Of a stretch of 64,000 bases of DNA, positions 52,901 to 63,845 are shown one piece after another (the stretch's first letter is position 1; the number at the start of each line of letters is the position of its first letter). The notes under the pieces were generated by a model, which did no database searches, had not been told where the DNA came from, and saw only the letters and a list, made by a program, of their open reading frames with translations. The position numbers and the translations under genes are program-made. This stretch comes from Chenopodium formosanum (taxonomy: Eukaryota; Streptophyta; Magnoliopsida; Caryophyllales; Amaranthaceae): assembly GCA_024500155.1 (NCBI GenBank), contig CM044868.1, forward strand, positions 38,202,165-38,266,164, read 5' to 3'.

Positions 52901-54338
52901 ACAAAACTTTATCATGAAATTTACCAATTGAAAAGGAGATTAAGGCTTGTTTAGTTACCTTAACATCACTCGAATTATTAAGCCAATGAAGCTTATAAGG
53001 GCTTGGATGTTCAGTAGTTGGCCACTTCAATTTGTCTACCAAAGTTGTAGATACCACATTAGTGCAACTCCCTGTGTCTATGATCATATCACACAACCTA
53101 TTTTCTACCTTGCACCTTGTAAGAAAGATTTTCTCCCTTTGATTGTTTTCCATAGGTACGGTTTTAGAGTGTAGTGCCCTTCTTAGAACCAAACTTTGAC
53201 CATGAGTCTCGGGATCAATTTCGTCAATATGCCCCTCCTCTTCTTCAAAGTTTTCCTCTTCGTTCTTTTCTTCATAGTCACTACCTTGCTCACACTTAGC
53301 TTGTTCTTGTTCCCACTCTTGTGCAGTCATTACTCTTTTTGATGGACAATTAGTTGCAATGTGACCAACACTACCACACTTGAAGCACTTCCTATCTTCA
53401 ACAAGCTTTTTAGGAGCTTCAAATTTTGATTTAGTCTCCTTGTAGTTCGAACTAGAACCACTTTTCTCCAAGCTGTTCTTCTCAAAAGGTTTAGTGAAAC
53501 CTTTTACAAAGGGCTTAGTGTACGTCCCTTTCTTCCCCTTTATCTGTTTTTCAACTTTCAAAGCTACCTTGCAAACATCCTCAAAGGACCAATATTGTTG
53601 CAATTCAACCTTTTCAGCAATATTATCATTCAACCCCGAAATAAATCTAGCAATCTTATGCTCAACAATCTCTTCTAAGCCACATAGCATGCATAACTTT
53701 TCAAATTCACCAATATAATTCTCAACAGTCATAGAATTTTGTTTAAAAAGTTGCATCTTAAGATAAACATCTTGAATATAATCACTAGGTACGAACCTTT
53801 TTTTCATGTGCTTCTTGAGTTGTTCCCAAGTTGAGATTCTTGCACGCCCCTCCTTATGCCTCTTCTTCTTTAGATTATCATACCAAAGACTAACATAACC
53901 GGTCAGTTTTAATTCAGCCAATGTGCATCTTTTCCTTTCATCATACTCCTTGTAATCAAAGAGTGTCTCGGCCCTTCTAATCCACTCAAAGTATTTTTCA
54001 GGTTCATTCATACTCCCATTGAATTCGGGAAGATCTAATCTAAGGTTCCTATCATCATCCTTTGGTCGATCTCTCCTCCTAGGCCTTGGTGATTCATCAC
54101 TTGAGGAATAATTATTTCGTGGCCTCCTTGGGTTCCTCCTTGGTTGTTCTTCCTCACTTGAACCAGAATTAGGGTTAGAATTCCCTTTCCTTGAAGAATC
54201 TCCAGCAAGAGTATCAAGCCTTTTTAATATCTCATCCATCCTTGCTGCCAACTCGTCAATTCGCCTATCTCTTCTAAGATTTTGAGCCTGTTCTAAGGTT
54301 AATCCCCTTGGAACCTGTGGAACCTCCTCGTCACTCAT
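49803..54338 (-). CDS. Element E gag-pol polyprotein, intact, 1,511 residues
   Basis: Starts MSDEEVPQVPRGLTLEQ at ATG 54338; no stop until 49803. Gag core about 100-290; zinc knuckle CFKCGSVGHIATNC at about 316; protease IIDTGSC at about 419; RT with YLDD at about 769; RNase H (ETDASGVG) at about 919; integrase HHCC at about 1100-1140; catalytic D, D, E at about 1169, 1231 and 1266; C-terminus with GDLVWLHLRKERFPGKRK. The last about 50 residues (SISMENFEDLLIMHQDSLSL...) are coded by the 3' LTR. A C-terminal extension into the LTR is a trait of some CRM chromoviruses; a classical chromodomain is not evident by eye. Confidence 0.95.
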   Translation of the reverse strand: MSDEEVPQVPRGLTLEQAQNLRRDRRIDELAARMDEILKRLDTLAGDSSRKGNSNPNSGSSEEEQPRRNPRRPRNNYSSSDESPRPRRRDRPKDDDRNLRLDLPEFNGSMNEPEKYFEWIRRAETLFDYKEYDERKRCTLAELKLTGYVSLWYDNLKKKRHKEGRARISTWEQLKKHMKKRFVPSDYIQDVYLKMQLFKQNSMTVENYIGEFEKLCMLCGLEEIVEHKIARFISGLNDNIAEKVELQQYWSFEDVCKVALKVEKQIKGKKGTYTKPFVKGFTKPFEKNSLEKSGSSSNYKETKSKFEAPKKLVEDRKCFKCGSVGHIATNCPSKRVMTAQEWEQEQAKCEQGSDYEEKNEEENFEEEEGHIDEIDPETHGQSLVLRRALHSKTVPMENNQREKIFLTRCKVENRLCDMIIDTGSCTNVVSTTLVDKLKWPTTEHPSPYKLHWLNNSSDVKVTKQALISFSIGKFHDKVLCDVCPMDACHILLGRPWQYDRFVKFDGRTNVYVVRKGEKERPVALKPLIRNKSSNVTSNSKSSYLISERELEKEICSNNVIYILVSNEIRIDQNKQAKRPYELESVLEEFKDVFPKELPPGLPPIRGIEHQIDLIPGAPLPNKAAYRSNPEETKEMQRQIEELMTRGYVRESMSPCAVPTLLVPKKDGSWRMCIDSRSVNNITIKYRFPIPRLDDLLDELHGSQLFSKIDLMSGYHQIRMREGDEWKTAFKTKLGLYEWLVMRFGLTNAPSTFMRLMHEVLKPFLGKFVVVYLDDILIYSKNLHDHLNHLTSVFEVLREKKLYAKLEKCYFLVPSVTFLGYVVPKDGVSVDHSKVEAIKTWPIPTNMSEVRSFHGLASFYRRFVKNFSSIVARMTECLKKDKGKFEWTKEAQSAFELVKKKLCEAPILALPDFSSPFEVETDASGVGIGAVLLQKKRPIAYFSEKLGGARLNYSTYDKEFYAIVRALDHWSHYLRPNHFVLHSDHEALKYIHGQQKLNPRHATWVEFLQSFNFSSRYKEGKSNVVADALSRRYTLIGILNSKLLGFELIKEYYKGDDDFATLIEECSKGAVGSYLLQDGFLFKGNRLCLPKCSIRELVVREAHGGGIAGHFGITKTLSMLQEHFYWPKMLTDVQLVTSRCATCQKAKATFHQGLYTPLPVPDSPWEDISMDFIVGLPRTQRGKDSIMVVVDKFSKMAHFVPCHKVDDAMKVAELYFKEIVRLHGIPKTIVSDRDTKFMSFFWKSLWKLVGTKLLFSTSYHPQTDGQTEVTNRTLGALLRGLVSKTQKDWDIKLAHAEFAYNRSPTYATKHSPFEVVYGVNLKLPIDLVPLPKGELIHKDTESKLKSMLKLHAQVRTRIEKVNDMYKARANKHRKQQGYNVGDLVWLHLRKERFPGKRKNKLMPRSEGPFKIIEKINDNSYKLELPGEYGVSATFNVGDLAKYIPDEELRDLRTNSFEEEEDDASISMENFEDLLIMHQDSLSLNIDSSQALHGQFLGYQSKATVCLVTFLGV

Positions 54339-54630
54339 GATTCCTACACAAACCAAGTCAGTTTATGCAAAAATCTTGATTAAAAGATTGAATCTTGAAG
54401 GAAAACTAGGCAACACAAAAACCGGACTCCCATCCGCAAATCAGTGCACAAACACCAAAAGTTTGAGGCTGTGTAGAACGCGTTACTCAACTAAAAATTA
54501 TGAAATTTTATATGGTGAAAACTGGACGTTTTTATAGTTCAATGCAAAAAGAATCACTCAAAAATTCCCAGCCAATTGTTCCCAGTTTAATTTTTTCCGA
54601 AGTTGCGTAACCTGGCTCTGATACCAAAGA

Positions 54631-55375
54631 TGATGTGAATTATTGATCCGAAAATCAACAAAACACAAGGGATATGTTTAAGTCTAATTCTATACAGGAA
54701 ATCTACCAAGAATTAAACAAAAACTAAGATTAATCAATTAAGAATCCACCTAATTAATCAATCCAAACGAATGTTTTAACTAAAACAAGCAAAACAGCAA
54801 TTGATCGCAATCAACCAAAACTCAAGTATGCAACTTAAGAAATAAATCTGAATATTAATCTATGTATATCTATTCATGTGTTTACAGCCCTATTTATAAG
54901 ACTTAGTTTACCTAGGAAGATTAGGACAAGTCCCTAATTCAATCCTAATTAAACTAGAATTCTAACTTGCTTGAAGAGCAAGCACCTTGGCGCACAAGCA
55001 TACACCAAACTCCTTGGAGAACAAGCACACGCCTAAACTGATTTATTTTGCTAACTAACTGATTTTTAAAGCAATTAAATAAATAAATAAAAATTAAAGA
55101 ACTAAATAAAGATTAAAGATCCTAATGCTTGAACCAAGAAAAACCCTTTCAAGTGAAAGGTAAAAACTTGTAAGCAAAATCTAAGTAAAGAAAATTCAAG
55201 AAAGTTCAAGAAAGTGAACTAGACTCCAAGAAAAGTCACTAAGCAAACCGTGGCTTTGCTTTGATATTCAAGAAATTGTCCATGCAATGCTTGGCTTGAA
55301 TCAATGTTTAGGGACAAGCTATCTTGATGCATGATAAGCAAATCTTCGAAGTTCTCCATGCTTAGACTTGCATCA
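54631..55375 (-). repeat. 5' LTR of element E
   Basis: 745 bp, ends TGATG...CATCA. TATA box TATAAATA on the minus strand near 54890-54898. Directly left of it is the PBS. Confidence 0.93.
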
Positions 55376-55665
55376 CCAAGTCTATCCCTCGTTCAATTAC
55401 CAAGCTATTTAAGCAGCCGGGTAATAACAAACGGACTGGGGATGAGCTGTCCAAGACCTCGTCTAAGACGGGAAGAAAGAACACTCCCACTTCCTCTTCA
55501 GCCAACCTCGATCGAGCTACAACCGGGGGAAATATCTCGGATGTGATAAAGGCTCTGGGAAAGAGAAGATGTTAGAGAGAGAGAAAGCGAGAGTGTGAGC
55601 GGAAAAACAAAGAGTGCACCCCCAAAACCTCCACAGACCCGCTGCCGCAGCAGAAGCAGTCGGAG

Positions 55666-57116
55666 TGATGAGTGGCATTTATGCCACTCTTTTATCCTTT
55701 TTCTCTAAGGATTCTCCCCTCGTTTGCACTTGTTTGGCCCTTTTTCTAAGCATTTTTACTTAGCTTTGCTTTCTCTTTCCTTTCTCCTTTATCCTCCCTT
55801 TTCTTAGTCTTCCCGCTTTATTCTTATTGTGCTTTTCATGCTTATGCTTTGTAGGAACCATCGAGATTTTCAGGAGGAGGAAGCTAAGCTCAAAGGAAGC
55901 GAGAGGAAGCATGATTCAGAAGAGGTTCGGCCGAACCTCCTGATGGTGTGGCCGAACCTGCTCAGTGGTTCAACTTCGAGGCAGGGGCAAGATGAAAATT
56001 GGCAGTTTTGCAGGAGTGGCCGAACCACAGGAATTCGACCAGACCAGGATAAGGGAGGTTCGACCGAACCTACCCATGGTTCGACCGAACCTACCCTGTA
56101 GTCCGGCCGAACCTTCCCTTTTGTTCGGTCGGACCTCTCCTTTTATCAGTTGGCTCTGTACGGACTATATAAGTCCCATTTTAGAACGTTTGGAAGAGGA
56201 GATTAACTTAGTTTTAATTTGCTACATTTTTAGCTTAACCTACAGAGAGAAACTTCATTAGTAGAGAGAGAAAGTGTGGTTTTTCATTGATGAACTTGGA
56301 TATTGAAGGAGGAGCTTGATTGAATCTTTGTAAATCTTCATCTTCAATTAATGAGCAATCTCTTACTCTCTTTCTTTACTTTTGTATTTAGTTTTGTTTG
56401 CTTATTTTGATTTTCCTTCTTTGCTTATTGATCATGTTGATGCTTATTGATTTTATGATTGATATTGCCTTCAATATGATTTGTGAGTAGTCACCTAGCC
56501 AAGGGTGTGGGGATGGTGTAGTTGTTAATTGATTCATGCTTATGATGCTGGGGTTATGTTAATGGTGATTAAAGTCTTTGTATGTTTGATATTCTTTAAT
56601 CTTCTTGCAAGTGCACATTGTTGGTTGATTAAAGGTGAATCTTTGCTAACAAGAAACGGAAGTTGACTTAGTTAAGGTTCATTGTTATCGATAGTTCATT
56701 GATTGCACCTTCTAATATATGGTTCTAGTGTGGAAACATAGAGGCTATGTTAGGAGAAATCGATTAACCCCGGAAGGCAGTTAGATCGAGCTTTATTTCG
56801 ATATTCTTGCATGCTTAGTTTGCCATTGCTTTGCCTCCGTGTTATTGCATGATCAAGTGACATCTACATCTACCCACTTCCCTTGGTGTTTAGTTAATTT
56901 GATCTTTAATCATTCTTAATTCTTAGTTTAATCTCTTAGTTATTCACTAATTACCCCGAGATAGCTTAAGTCTTAAGTAGTGAATGCGGTGTTTATGCAT
57001 GTCTCCTTGTGGTTCGACCCCTTGCTTGCCTTATACTCGTATTAGGTTTGCTTAGGTTACATAAATTGTATTTGATCTAGGTGTAGTCGTTAGACGACGC
57101 GACTATTCCTTTGTCA
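55666..57116 (+). repeat. 5' LTR of element F
   Basis: About 1,451 bp, TGATGAGTGGC...TTTGTCA. The right end is fixed by the PBS; the left end is the best TG start after D2 sequence and is less certain. It contains palindromic GGTTCG(A/G)CCGAACC repeats (55924-56130) and a TATA box TATATAAG at 56166-56173. Confidence 0.65.
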
Positions 57117-57119
57117 AAT

Positions 57120-57137
57120 TGGCGCCGTTGCCGGGGA
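57120..57137 (+). other. Primer-binding site of element F
   Basis: TGGCGCCGTTGCCGGGGA, 3 bp after the LTR. This sequence is typical of Athila elements and is complementary to a tRNA 3' end (tRNA-Asp is usually given). Confidence 0.8.
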
Positions 57138-57248
57138 GACGGTTTCCATTGCTATTTCATTGCTTGTTTAAGACTATCTCACCTTTATTTGTTAGTGTTT
57201 GCTACTTTTATTACTTGTCAGTGCTTACGTTCTTCTTACCTTTGTTGT

Positions 57249-60189
57249 ATGAACAGAGGACGAACCCGCTCAAGATCTTTATTTCCCATCGATCCAGAGC
57301 TAGAGAGGTCTTTGTCCCTACTTCGAAGACAAGCAATAGCAAGGAGTAGAAATTCCCACACTCCAAGGAGAGGAGTAAGAGAATTAGAAGATACTCCACC
57401 CTCTTCACCCTCAAGTGAAGAATTATATAGCCCTAAATCATCTTCGAGTTCAGAAATCAACCCTTTCTCAACCTATAAGTTTGAGAGTACAGAAGGTTCT
57501 AAAATGGGAGAGAATATGCCTTTGAGTCGTCTTGGGGCCCCCGAAGCTTTTAGAGCGCAAAGTGGGATCCTAACTCCTACTGCTCAAGCCAACAATTTTG
57601 AGATCAAGCCTAATTTGATTGCCTTGATTGAGAGGAAACAATTCTCGGGTGGAAAGTTTGAGAGTCCTCATGAGCACCTAAAAGAGTTTGAGAAATATTG
57701 TGACACAATAAAGGCCAATGGAGTGACTCAAGAATATATTCGCCTCAAAATGTTTCCATTTTCGCTAATTGGGAGAGGTCTAGAATGGCTAGAGAAGGAG
57801 GTGCCCCCTAATTCTCTCACGACATGGGGCCAAGTGACTACGGCTTTCTTAAGGAGGTTTTATAACCATAGAAAGACCGCCGAGGCTCGGTCTTTGATTC
57901 AAGGTTTTTCGCCAAAAGAGTGGTGAGTCTCTAAGTGCGGCATGGGAACGATACAAAGAGCTTCAACGTCAATGTCCACACCTTGGGATACCCAAGTATC
58001 AACTCATTCACACTTTCTATGGAGGTCTCACACCTCAAGGAAGAACAAGCTTAGACGCCGCGGCCTGTGGTCCAATCATGAACAAAGGAGAGCATGAAGT
58101 GGAGTGTATTATAGAGGAAGCCGCAAAGCACTATGATGATTGGTACGAAGGAGAAAGGGATGCTACTTCTAGCAAGGGCGTTTATGCATTGGATCAAGTC
58201 AACGCAATCAACAACCTTTCTACCCAAATCTCCAAAATGACCAAGCAAATGGATGAATTGATGAAAGAAAGGTCCAACCCTCATGGTAATACCTCCCCTT
58301 CAACCAAGGGAGGCAATGGTATGGATACTTCCTCCCCCTCTTCTTACAATACAATGCCCCAAGGATGAATGTTTTGTTCTAATTGTGAAACCTATGATCA
58401 TGATACCTCTCATTGTGTCTATGCTTGTGAAGTTCAACCCCCTTCCCATGAACATGATAGTAATATGGAAAATGTCAATGCTATGAATTTTTCTCCTAGA
58501 ATGGGAAATGTAGGAAACTTGAGGCCAAACTCCAATCAAATGGGGAATTGGAATCAAGGTGGAAACTGTGGTTGGAACCAAAGTGGTGGTGGTTATGATA
58601 ACCAATACCATGGTGAGGGAGGCCCTTCCAATTTCAATGGAAGAGGCTACTCTAACCAAAGAGGGTATGGTAATCAAAACCAACAACCTAATTCCCGATA
58701 CCAAGACCATCAAAATCAAAATTTTGGTGAACAAGGTAACATGGGAAATAATCAACAAATCAATGTTCCTAACCAAGGCACCGGAGGCAATAGGGGCCAA
58801 TTTGTTTCTAACTATGCCCAAACTAATAGGCCTCCGGGTTTCCATCAACCCCAACTTCCTCCACCTCAACAACCTCTTCAACTTGAAGCCCCTCCAATAG
58901 ATTCCGTGATGGCTAAATTAGATGCTCTTTTAAAAATGCGTGAGGAGGATCAAAAGAAACATGAAGAGGCCCAAAAACGAACCAATGCTCATATGAAAAT
59001 GCTTGAGACTCAAATTGCTCAACTTGCATCTAATTCATCCCCTTCTTCTTCTTCTCCTTCTTCTTCTCACATCCCAAGTCAAGGAGTCAACCCAAAACCT
59101 TTGTATACCGTGACAACAAGGAGTGGGAAGGTAGTAGGGAGTGACCCTTTAATTGAGGAAGAACCCCAAGAAGAGGTGGAGTTAGAGAATGAGGGTGAAA
59201 AACCCAATGAGCCATTGAGTGTTGAAAAGGAAAAACATGTTGAGGTGCCCAAGGAAAAAGAAGCCACCCCCTTGCCCCTAAATCGCCAACCTAGAGAGGA
59301 GAAGCTACCCTTTCCACAACGATTTGTGAGAGCTAAACTTGATGCCCAATTTGGGAAGTTTTTGGAAGTCATTAAGAATTTGCATATCTCCGTCCCTTTT
59401 GTTGATGCTATGAAGCAAATGCTCCACTATTCCAAATTTTTGAAAGATCTTTTGAGTGAGAGAAGGGAGTGTGAGACGATGAGTTTAACCGCCAATTGTA
59501 GTGCAATTCTTTCTAACAAACTACCTACCAAATTGAAAGATCCGGGTAACTTTTCCATCCCTTGTTCTATCAATGGCATTGAATTTGATAAAGCCTTGTG
59601 TGAATTAGGAGCAAGTGTGAGTCTCATGCCCTATTCCGTCTACCAAAAGCTTAGTGTAGGAACCCTCTCTCCCACTAACATTACTCTCCACTTAGCGGAC
59701 CGTTCCGTTAAGTTCCCCATGGGCAAAGTTGAGGACATTCCCCTTAAGGTAGGAAAGTTCACATTCCCCGTGGATTTCTATGTGCTAGAGATGGATGAGG
59801 ATGAGAGGATTCCTATAATTTTGGGTAGGCCATTTCTAGCCACTTCTAGAGCTATCATCGATGTGAAGGAGGGGAAGATATCCTTGAAAATTGACAAAGA
59901 TTCTATTGAGTTTGATTTGAACAATGTCATGCAACAACCCTCCTCAAGTGGTGAATGCTTTAGGGTAGATATTCTTGATACGGTTCTTGATGAATTTTCT
60001 CGCTCCCACTTGCATGCTACTAATGATCCTCTTGAAAGTGTGTTGTTGAATGAATCAAAGATAGGTACTCACAAAGAAGACATACAATTCTATGAGGATT
60101 TGCTTGAGGAAAGCAAGGAGTGCAAGGGCGCGAGCATGGAAGAAGACGCTCCTTACATTCATGACCTCTTTCAAGTTGAAGAAAGATAA
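57249..60189 (+). pseudogene. Element F gag and protease
   Basis: Starts MNRGRTRSRSLFPIDPELERS at 57249. Gag core IKPNLIALIERKQF, FPFSLIGRGLEWLEKEV, FLRRFYN. A frameshift near 57905-57912 moves to the frame SGESLSAAWERYKELQRQ. A TGA follows at 58366-58368, then a zinc knuckle CSNCETYDHDTSHC, a Gly/Asn-rich stretch and an Arg/Glu-rich linker. The protease motif reads ALCELGASVSLMPYS, with Glu where the family has the catalytic Asp. A TAA at 60187-60189 separates it from RT in the same frame. Confidence 0.88.
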
Positions 60190-63140
60190 GAGAGCCCCAA
60201 TGGTAAGGGAGAACCAAAGGTAGACTTGAAACCCCTACCTTTGGGCTTGAGGTATGCATTTCTTGGTCTCGATGAGTCTTTCCCCGTGATTGTAAATTCT
60301 AACCTAACGGAGGAGCAAACCTCCCTCTTCATCAATGTTTTGAGGAAACACAAAAAAGCTTTGGGTTATACCATTGATGATATCAAGGGTATTAGTCCAT
60401 CTTTATGTATGCACAAAATTGATCTAGAGGGAGATGCCAAACCCGTCAGGCAAAGGCAAAGAAAGCTTAACCCTTCCATGCAAGAGGTTGTGCGGAAGGA
60501 AGTGGCTAAGCTTCTTGATGCGAAAATTATTTACCCAATTGCTCATAGTGATTGGGTATCTCCCGTGCAAGTTGTGCCTAAGAAAGGGGGCATGACGGTA
60601 GTGAAAAATGATCATGATCAACTAGTACCCACTAGACTTGTTATTGGTTGGCGCATGTGTATTGACTATCGCCAACTTAACACAAGTACATGCAAAGATC
60701 ATTTTCCACTACCGTTCATTGATCAAATGTTGGAAAGGCTTACAAAGCATTCCTTCTATTGTTTCCTTGATGGTTACTCGGGATTTTTCCAAATCCCAAT
60801 TGACCCTAAGGATCAAGAGAAGACGACTTTCACATACCCCTACGGTACTTATGCGTATCCTAGGATGCCTTTCGGGCTTTGTAATGCCCCCGTAACATTC
60901 CAACGTTGCATGATGTCCATTTTTAGTGATATGATTGAGGATGAGATAGAAGTCTTCATGGATGACTTCTCCGTTGGAGGAGAGCCACCTATGAAGATTG
61001 TCTATCTAATTTATCTCGTTGCTTAGAAAGGTGTGAGAGGGCTAACCTCGTGTTGAATTGGGAAAAGTGCCACTTTATGGTTGAAAGTAGGATTGTTCTT
61101 GGGCACAAAATTTCCCATGCCGGCATTGAGGTTGATAGGGCCAAGGTTGAGGTCATCGAAAAACTTCCTCCCCCCACCAACGTGAGGGAAGTGAGGTCTT
61201 TTCTTGGCCATGCCGGGTTCTATCGGCGCTTTATTAAAGATTTTTCAATGATCGCCAAGCCTCTCACATCCCTATTGCAACAAGATAAGGAGTTTGTGTT
61301 TGATGATGCTTGTCATAAGTCCTTTTGTAGGTTGAAAGAAGCCCTTTGCACCGCTCCTATTGTCCAAGGTCCGGATTGGTCTCTTTCATTTGAGCTCATG
61401 TGCGATGCAAGCGACGAGGCAATTGGATCGGTTCTTGGACAACGAAAGAATGGGAAACTTCATGTCATACATTATTTGTCCAAAACTCTCAATGATGCCC
61501 AACGAAACTACACAACTACCGAGAAGGAGTTCCTAGCGGTTATCCATTCATTCGAGAAGTTTAGAACCTACCTCATTGGCTCTAAGACAATTGTGTATAC
61601 CGACCACTCGGCTCTCAAATATTTGATAGGGAAGAAGGAAGCTAAACCAAGGTTGTTGAGATGGGTTTTAGTCCTCCAAGACTTTGATTATGAGATGAGA
61701 GACAAGAAGGGAGCCGAGAATGTGGTGGCGGATCACCTCTCAAGGTTGGGCGGTGCAAGGTTTGAAGATGATGGCTTGCCAATAGAGGACGCTCTAAGAG
61801 ATGATGTGCTTTATGTCCTTGAAGTGAAATCGGAGCCTTGGTATGCGGATATTGTGAATTACTTAGCTTGTAGTGCCATACCACCGGATTTCACTTCACA
61901 ACAACGTCGAAAACTCAAGCACGAGGCCAAGAGATACATTTGGGATGATCCCATTTTATTGAAAAGAGGGGTCGATGGTTTGTTGAGGAGATGCGTCCCC
62001 AACGACGAGGTTCAAAGTGTTCTCCATATGTGCCACTCTTCTCCTTGTGGTGGGCATATGAGTGCTCAAAAGACCGCCTCAAAGGTCCTTCAATCTATGC
62101 TCTTTTGGCCTTCTCTATTCAAGGATGCGTGGATATTTGTCAAAACTTGTGATAGATGTCAACGGATGGGGAATATTTCTAGAAGGGATGAAATGCCGCA
62201 AAATCCCATCCTTGAGCTTGAAGTTTTTGATGTGTGGGCTATAGACTTCATGGGCCCTTTCATTTCTTCACATGGGAACAATTATATTTTGGTCGCCGTT
62301 GACTATGTGTCTAAGTGGGCGGAGGCCGTGGCTTCTCCAACGAATGACTCTAAGGTGGTGGTCAACCTTTTCAAAAAGGTGATCTTCCCGAGATTTGGTG
62401 TTCCAAGAGCAATAATTAGTGATGGGGGATCGCATTTCAAGCACCACACCTTCGTTCGACTACTTGATAAATATGGGGTTTCTCACAAGCGAGGGCTTGC
62501 ATACCACCCTCAAACGAGTAGTCAAGCGGAGGTCACTAATAGAGAGCTCAAGGTTATTTTGGAGAAGACGGTTTCTAGGACAAGGAAGGATTGGTCCTCC
62601 AAACTTATTGATTCACTATGGGCTTATAGGACCGCCTTCAAAACTCCAATAGGGACCACTCCCTACAAGCTTGTCTATGGGAAAAATTGTCATTTGCCCG
62701 TGGAGATGGAGCATCGAACGCATTGGGCAATCAAGCAAATCAACTTTGATCTCCATAGTGCGGGTGAGCAAAGGCTTCTAGAGCTACATGAGTTAGAGGA
62801 GTTGAGGATGAATGCCTACGATAGCGCAAGCATGTATAAGGCGCGGACTAAGGCTTGGCATCATGCTCAAATTGTCAAGAAGGAATTCGTCAAAGGCCAA
62901 AAAGTCCTCCTATTCAACTCCCGCTTGAAGCTTTTCCCGGGCAAACTTAGGTCAAGATGGAGTGGGCCGTACATTGTCACGGAAGTGTTTCCTTATGGAG
63001 CATACGAAATTTCCCAAGACGGCCACTCTCCTTTCAAAGTCAACGGTCACCGTCTCAAGCCCTATTATGAAGGATTCCCAAGTGATGAACCAGTTTCTGT
63101 GACACTTCTTGATGTGCATCGTCAATTCGACCCTCCTTGA
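60190..63140 (+). pseudogene. Element F pol: RT, RNase H, integrase
   Basis: RT: IAHSDWVSPVQVVPKKGGMT, WRMCIDYRQLN, DGYSGFFQI, MPFGLCNAP, catalytic VFMDDFSV. A frameshift lies just after this motif (about 60975-60995); the next frame continues ERANLVLNWEKCHFMV. RNase H: LMCDASDEAIGSVLGQR, YTDHSALKYL. Integrase: HMCHSSPCGGHMSAQKT...CDRCQRMG zinc domain, DFMGPF, SDGGSHFK and AEVTNRELK (D, D, E). Ends TLLDVHRQFDPP at 63140. Confidence 0.9.
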
Positions 63141-63380
63141 TCAACTCAAGTAACGTCGAGCTAACGACGTTAACCAAAAGCGCTTCCGGGAGGCAATCCG
63201 AGTTTCTAACCCTTTTATACCTTTTTCTTTTCATGTTGCTTCTATTTTTCCATCTACGACTTTGGATTGTTTGGATTTTTGGGTTTTGATTGTGCTTGGG
63301 TTTTAGATATACTTTGCATCTAGCATGATTGTGATGTGTTTAGATGTGTGTTAAAGGATTATTTTTACTTGCGAGATTTT
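63141..63380 (+). other. Post-pol conserved segment of element F
   Basis: Follows pol. It includes AAAAGCGCTTCCGGGAGGCAA (63176-63196 approximately), of a type that I recall after pol in many Athila elements. No coding frame of note. Confidence 0.5.
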
Positions 63381-63845
63381 TCATGGGAGTTTGGCCGAAC
63401 CATTTCATGTTCGGCCACTGCAGCAATTTCAAGGATTTATGGCAACATTCTGCCAAAAACAAAAAATTGCATTCTGGCAGAAGGTTCGACCGAACCCCTG
63501 GGAGGTTCGACTTAACTTGTACTGTAGTGCGGCCGAATTTCCCTTGGTTCGGTCACTCCTTAATTTTTAGACATTTCTAGCAACTTTCTGCCAGAATTTG
63601 CAAATTTGCGTTTCCAGCACAGGTTCGACCGAACCCCAGGATGGTTTGACCGAACTTAACTTGTAGTGCGACCGAACTTCCCTGGGTTCGGTCACTCCTC
63701 TCTTTTTGCGATTTTGCTGGAACTTTCTGCCCGGATTTCAAAATGTAGAGTTTTGGCAATGGTTCGACCGAACCAAAGGGGAGTTCGGCCGAACTTCTAC
63801 TGTGGTTCGACCGAACATACCCTCGGTTCGGCCGAACCTATCTTC
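63381..63845 (+). repeat. Tandem 139-bp repeats with GGTTCGACCGAACC palindromes
   Basis: Perfect 14-bp palindromes start at 63483, 63622 and 63761, exactly 139 bp apart; a fourth perfect one (GGTTCGGCCGAACC) is at 63825. Between them are diverged copies (such as GTTCGGCCGAAC at 63783) and a shared TTTCTGCC...TTTGC segment. Short open frames in it are repeats, not genes. Confidence 0.85.

Larger units (their letters stand above)
49220..55380 (-). mobile_element. Element E: near-intact family A chromovirus
   Basis: 6,151 bp (49225-55375), minus orientation, TSD CCAAG at 49220-49224 and 55376-55380. LTRs of 735 (left, 3') and 745 bp (right, 5') differ by eye at about three bases and one 10-bp indel. 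PBS TGGTATCAGAGCCAGG (minus strand, about 54611-54627), PPT present, gag-pol uninterrupted. It has the features of a recent, possibly still competent insertion. Confidence 0.95.
47642..55567 (+). pseudogene. D2 copy of the antisense gene, split by element E
   Basis: Begins MDSPSTHTAPPRS at 47642, matching the D copy, with a second ATG at 47795 (MARVKKTAIKP). The conserved domain is recognisable (NYFGCYDAVIKEDLCFPLHSAI, GIWQLTLN, APGGHGAWYTLTTHSEYLM). In-frame stops and a frameshift lie at 48113, about 48244 and 48460. Introns recur at 48876-48970 and 49093-49213, at the same sites as in D. The next exon starts at 49214, is cut by E after six bases and resumes at 55381, ending near GKRRC-stop at 55565-55567. 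Diverged and not functional. Confidence 0.8.
46801..55665 (-). mobile_element. D2: truncated D-family element with antisense gene, host of E
   Basis: 3' LTR at 46801-47293 (493 bp, minus orientation), then the PPT (47294-47307) and a decayed copy of the antisense gene. It is interrupted by element E at 49225-55375 (TSD CCAAG) and then replaced by element F near 55666. Its gag, pol and 5' LTR are not in the window. Confidence 0.82.

Noticed and set aside
55573..55600. Alternative left end of the element F LTR (TGTTAGAGAG...)
   Set aside because: Possible, but this stretch still reads as the end of the D2 antisense gene; TGATGAGTGGC at 55666 is the better LTR start. The boundary remains uncertain without the 3' LTR.
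55829..56261. Short frames with repeated TEPT/RPNL-type peptides
   Set aside because: Translation of the palindromic repeats in the element F LTR.
63381..63845. CRISPR-like array
   Set aside because: Regular spacing, but the units are diverged tandem repeats throughout, with no unique spacers, in a plant retrotransposon.
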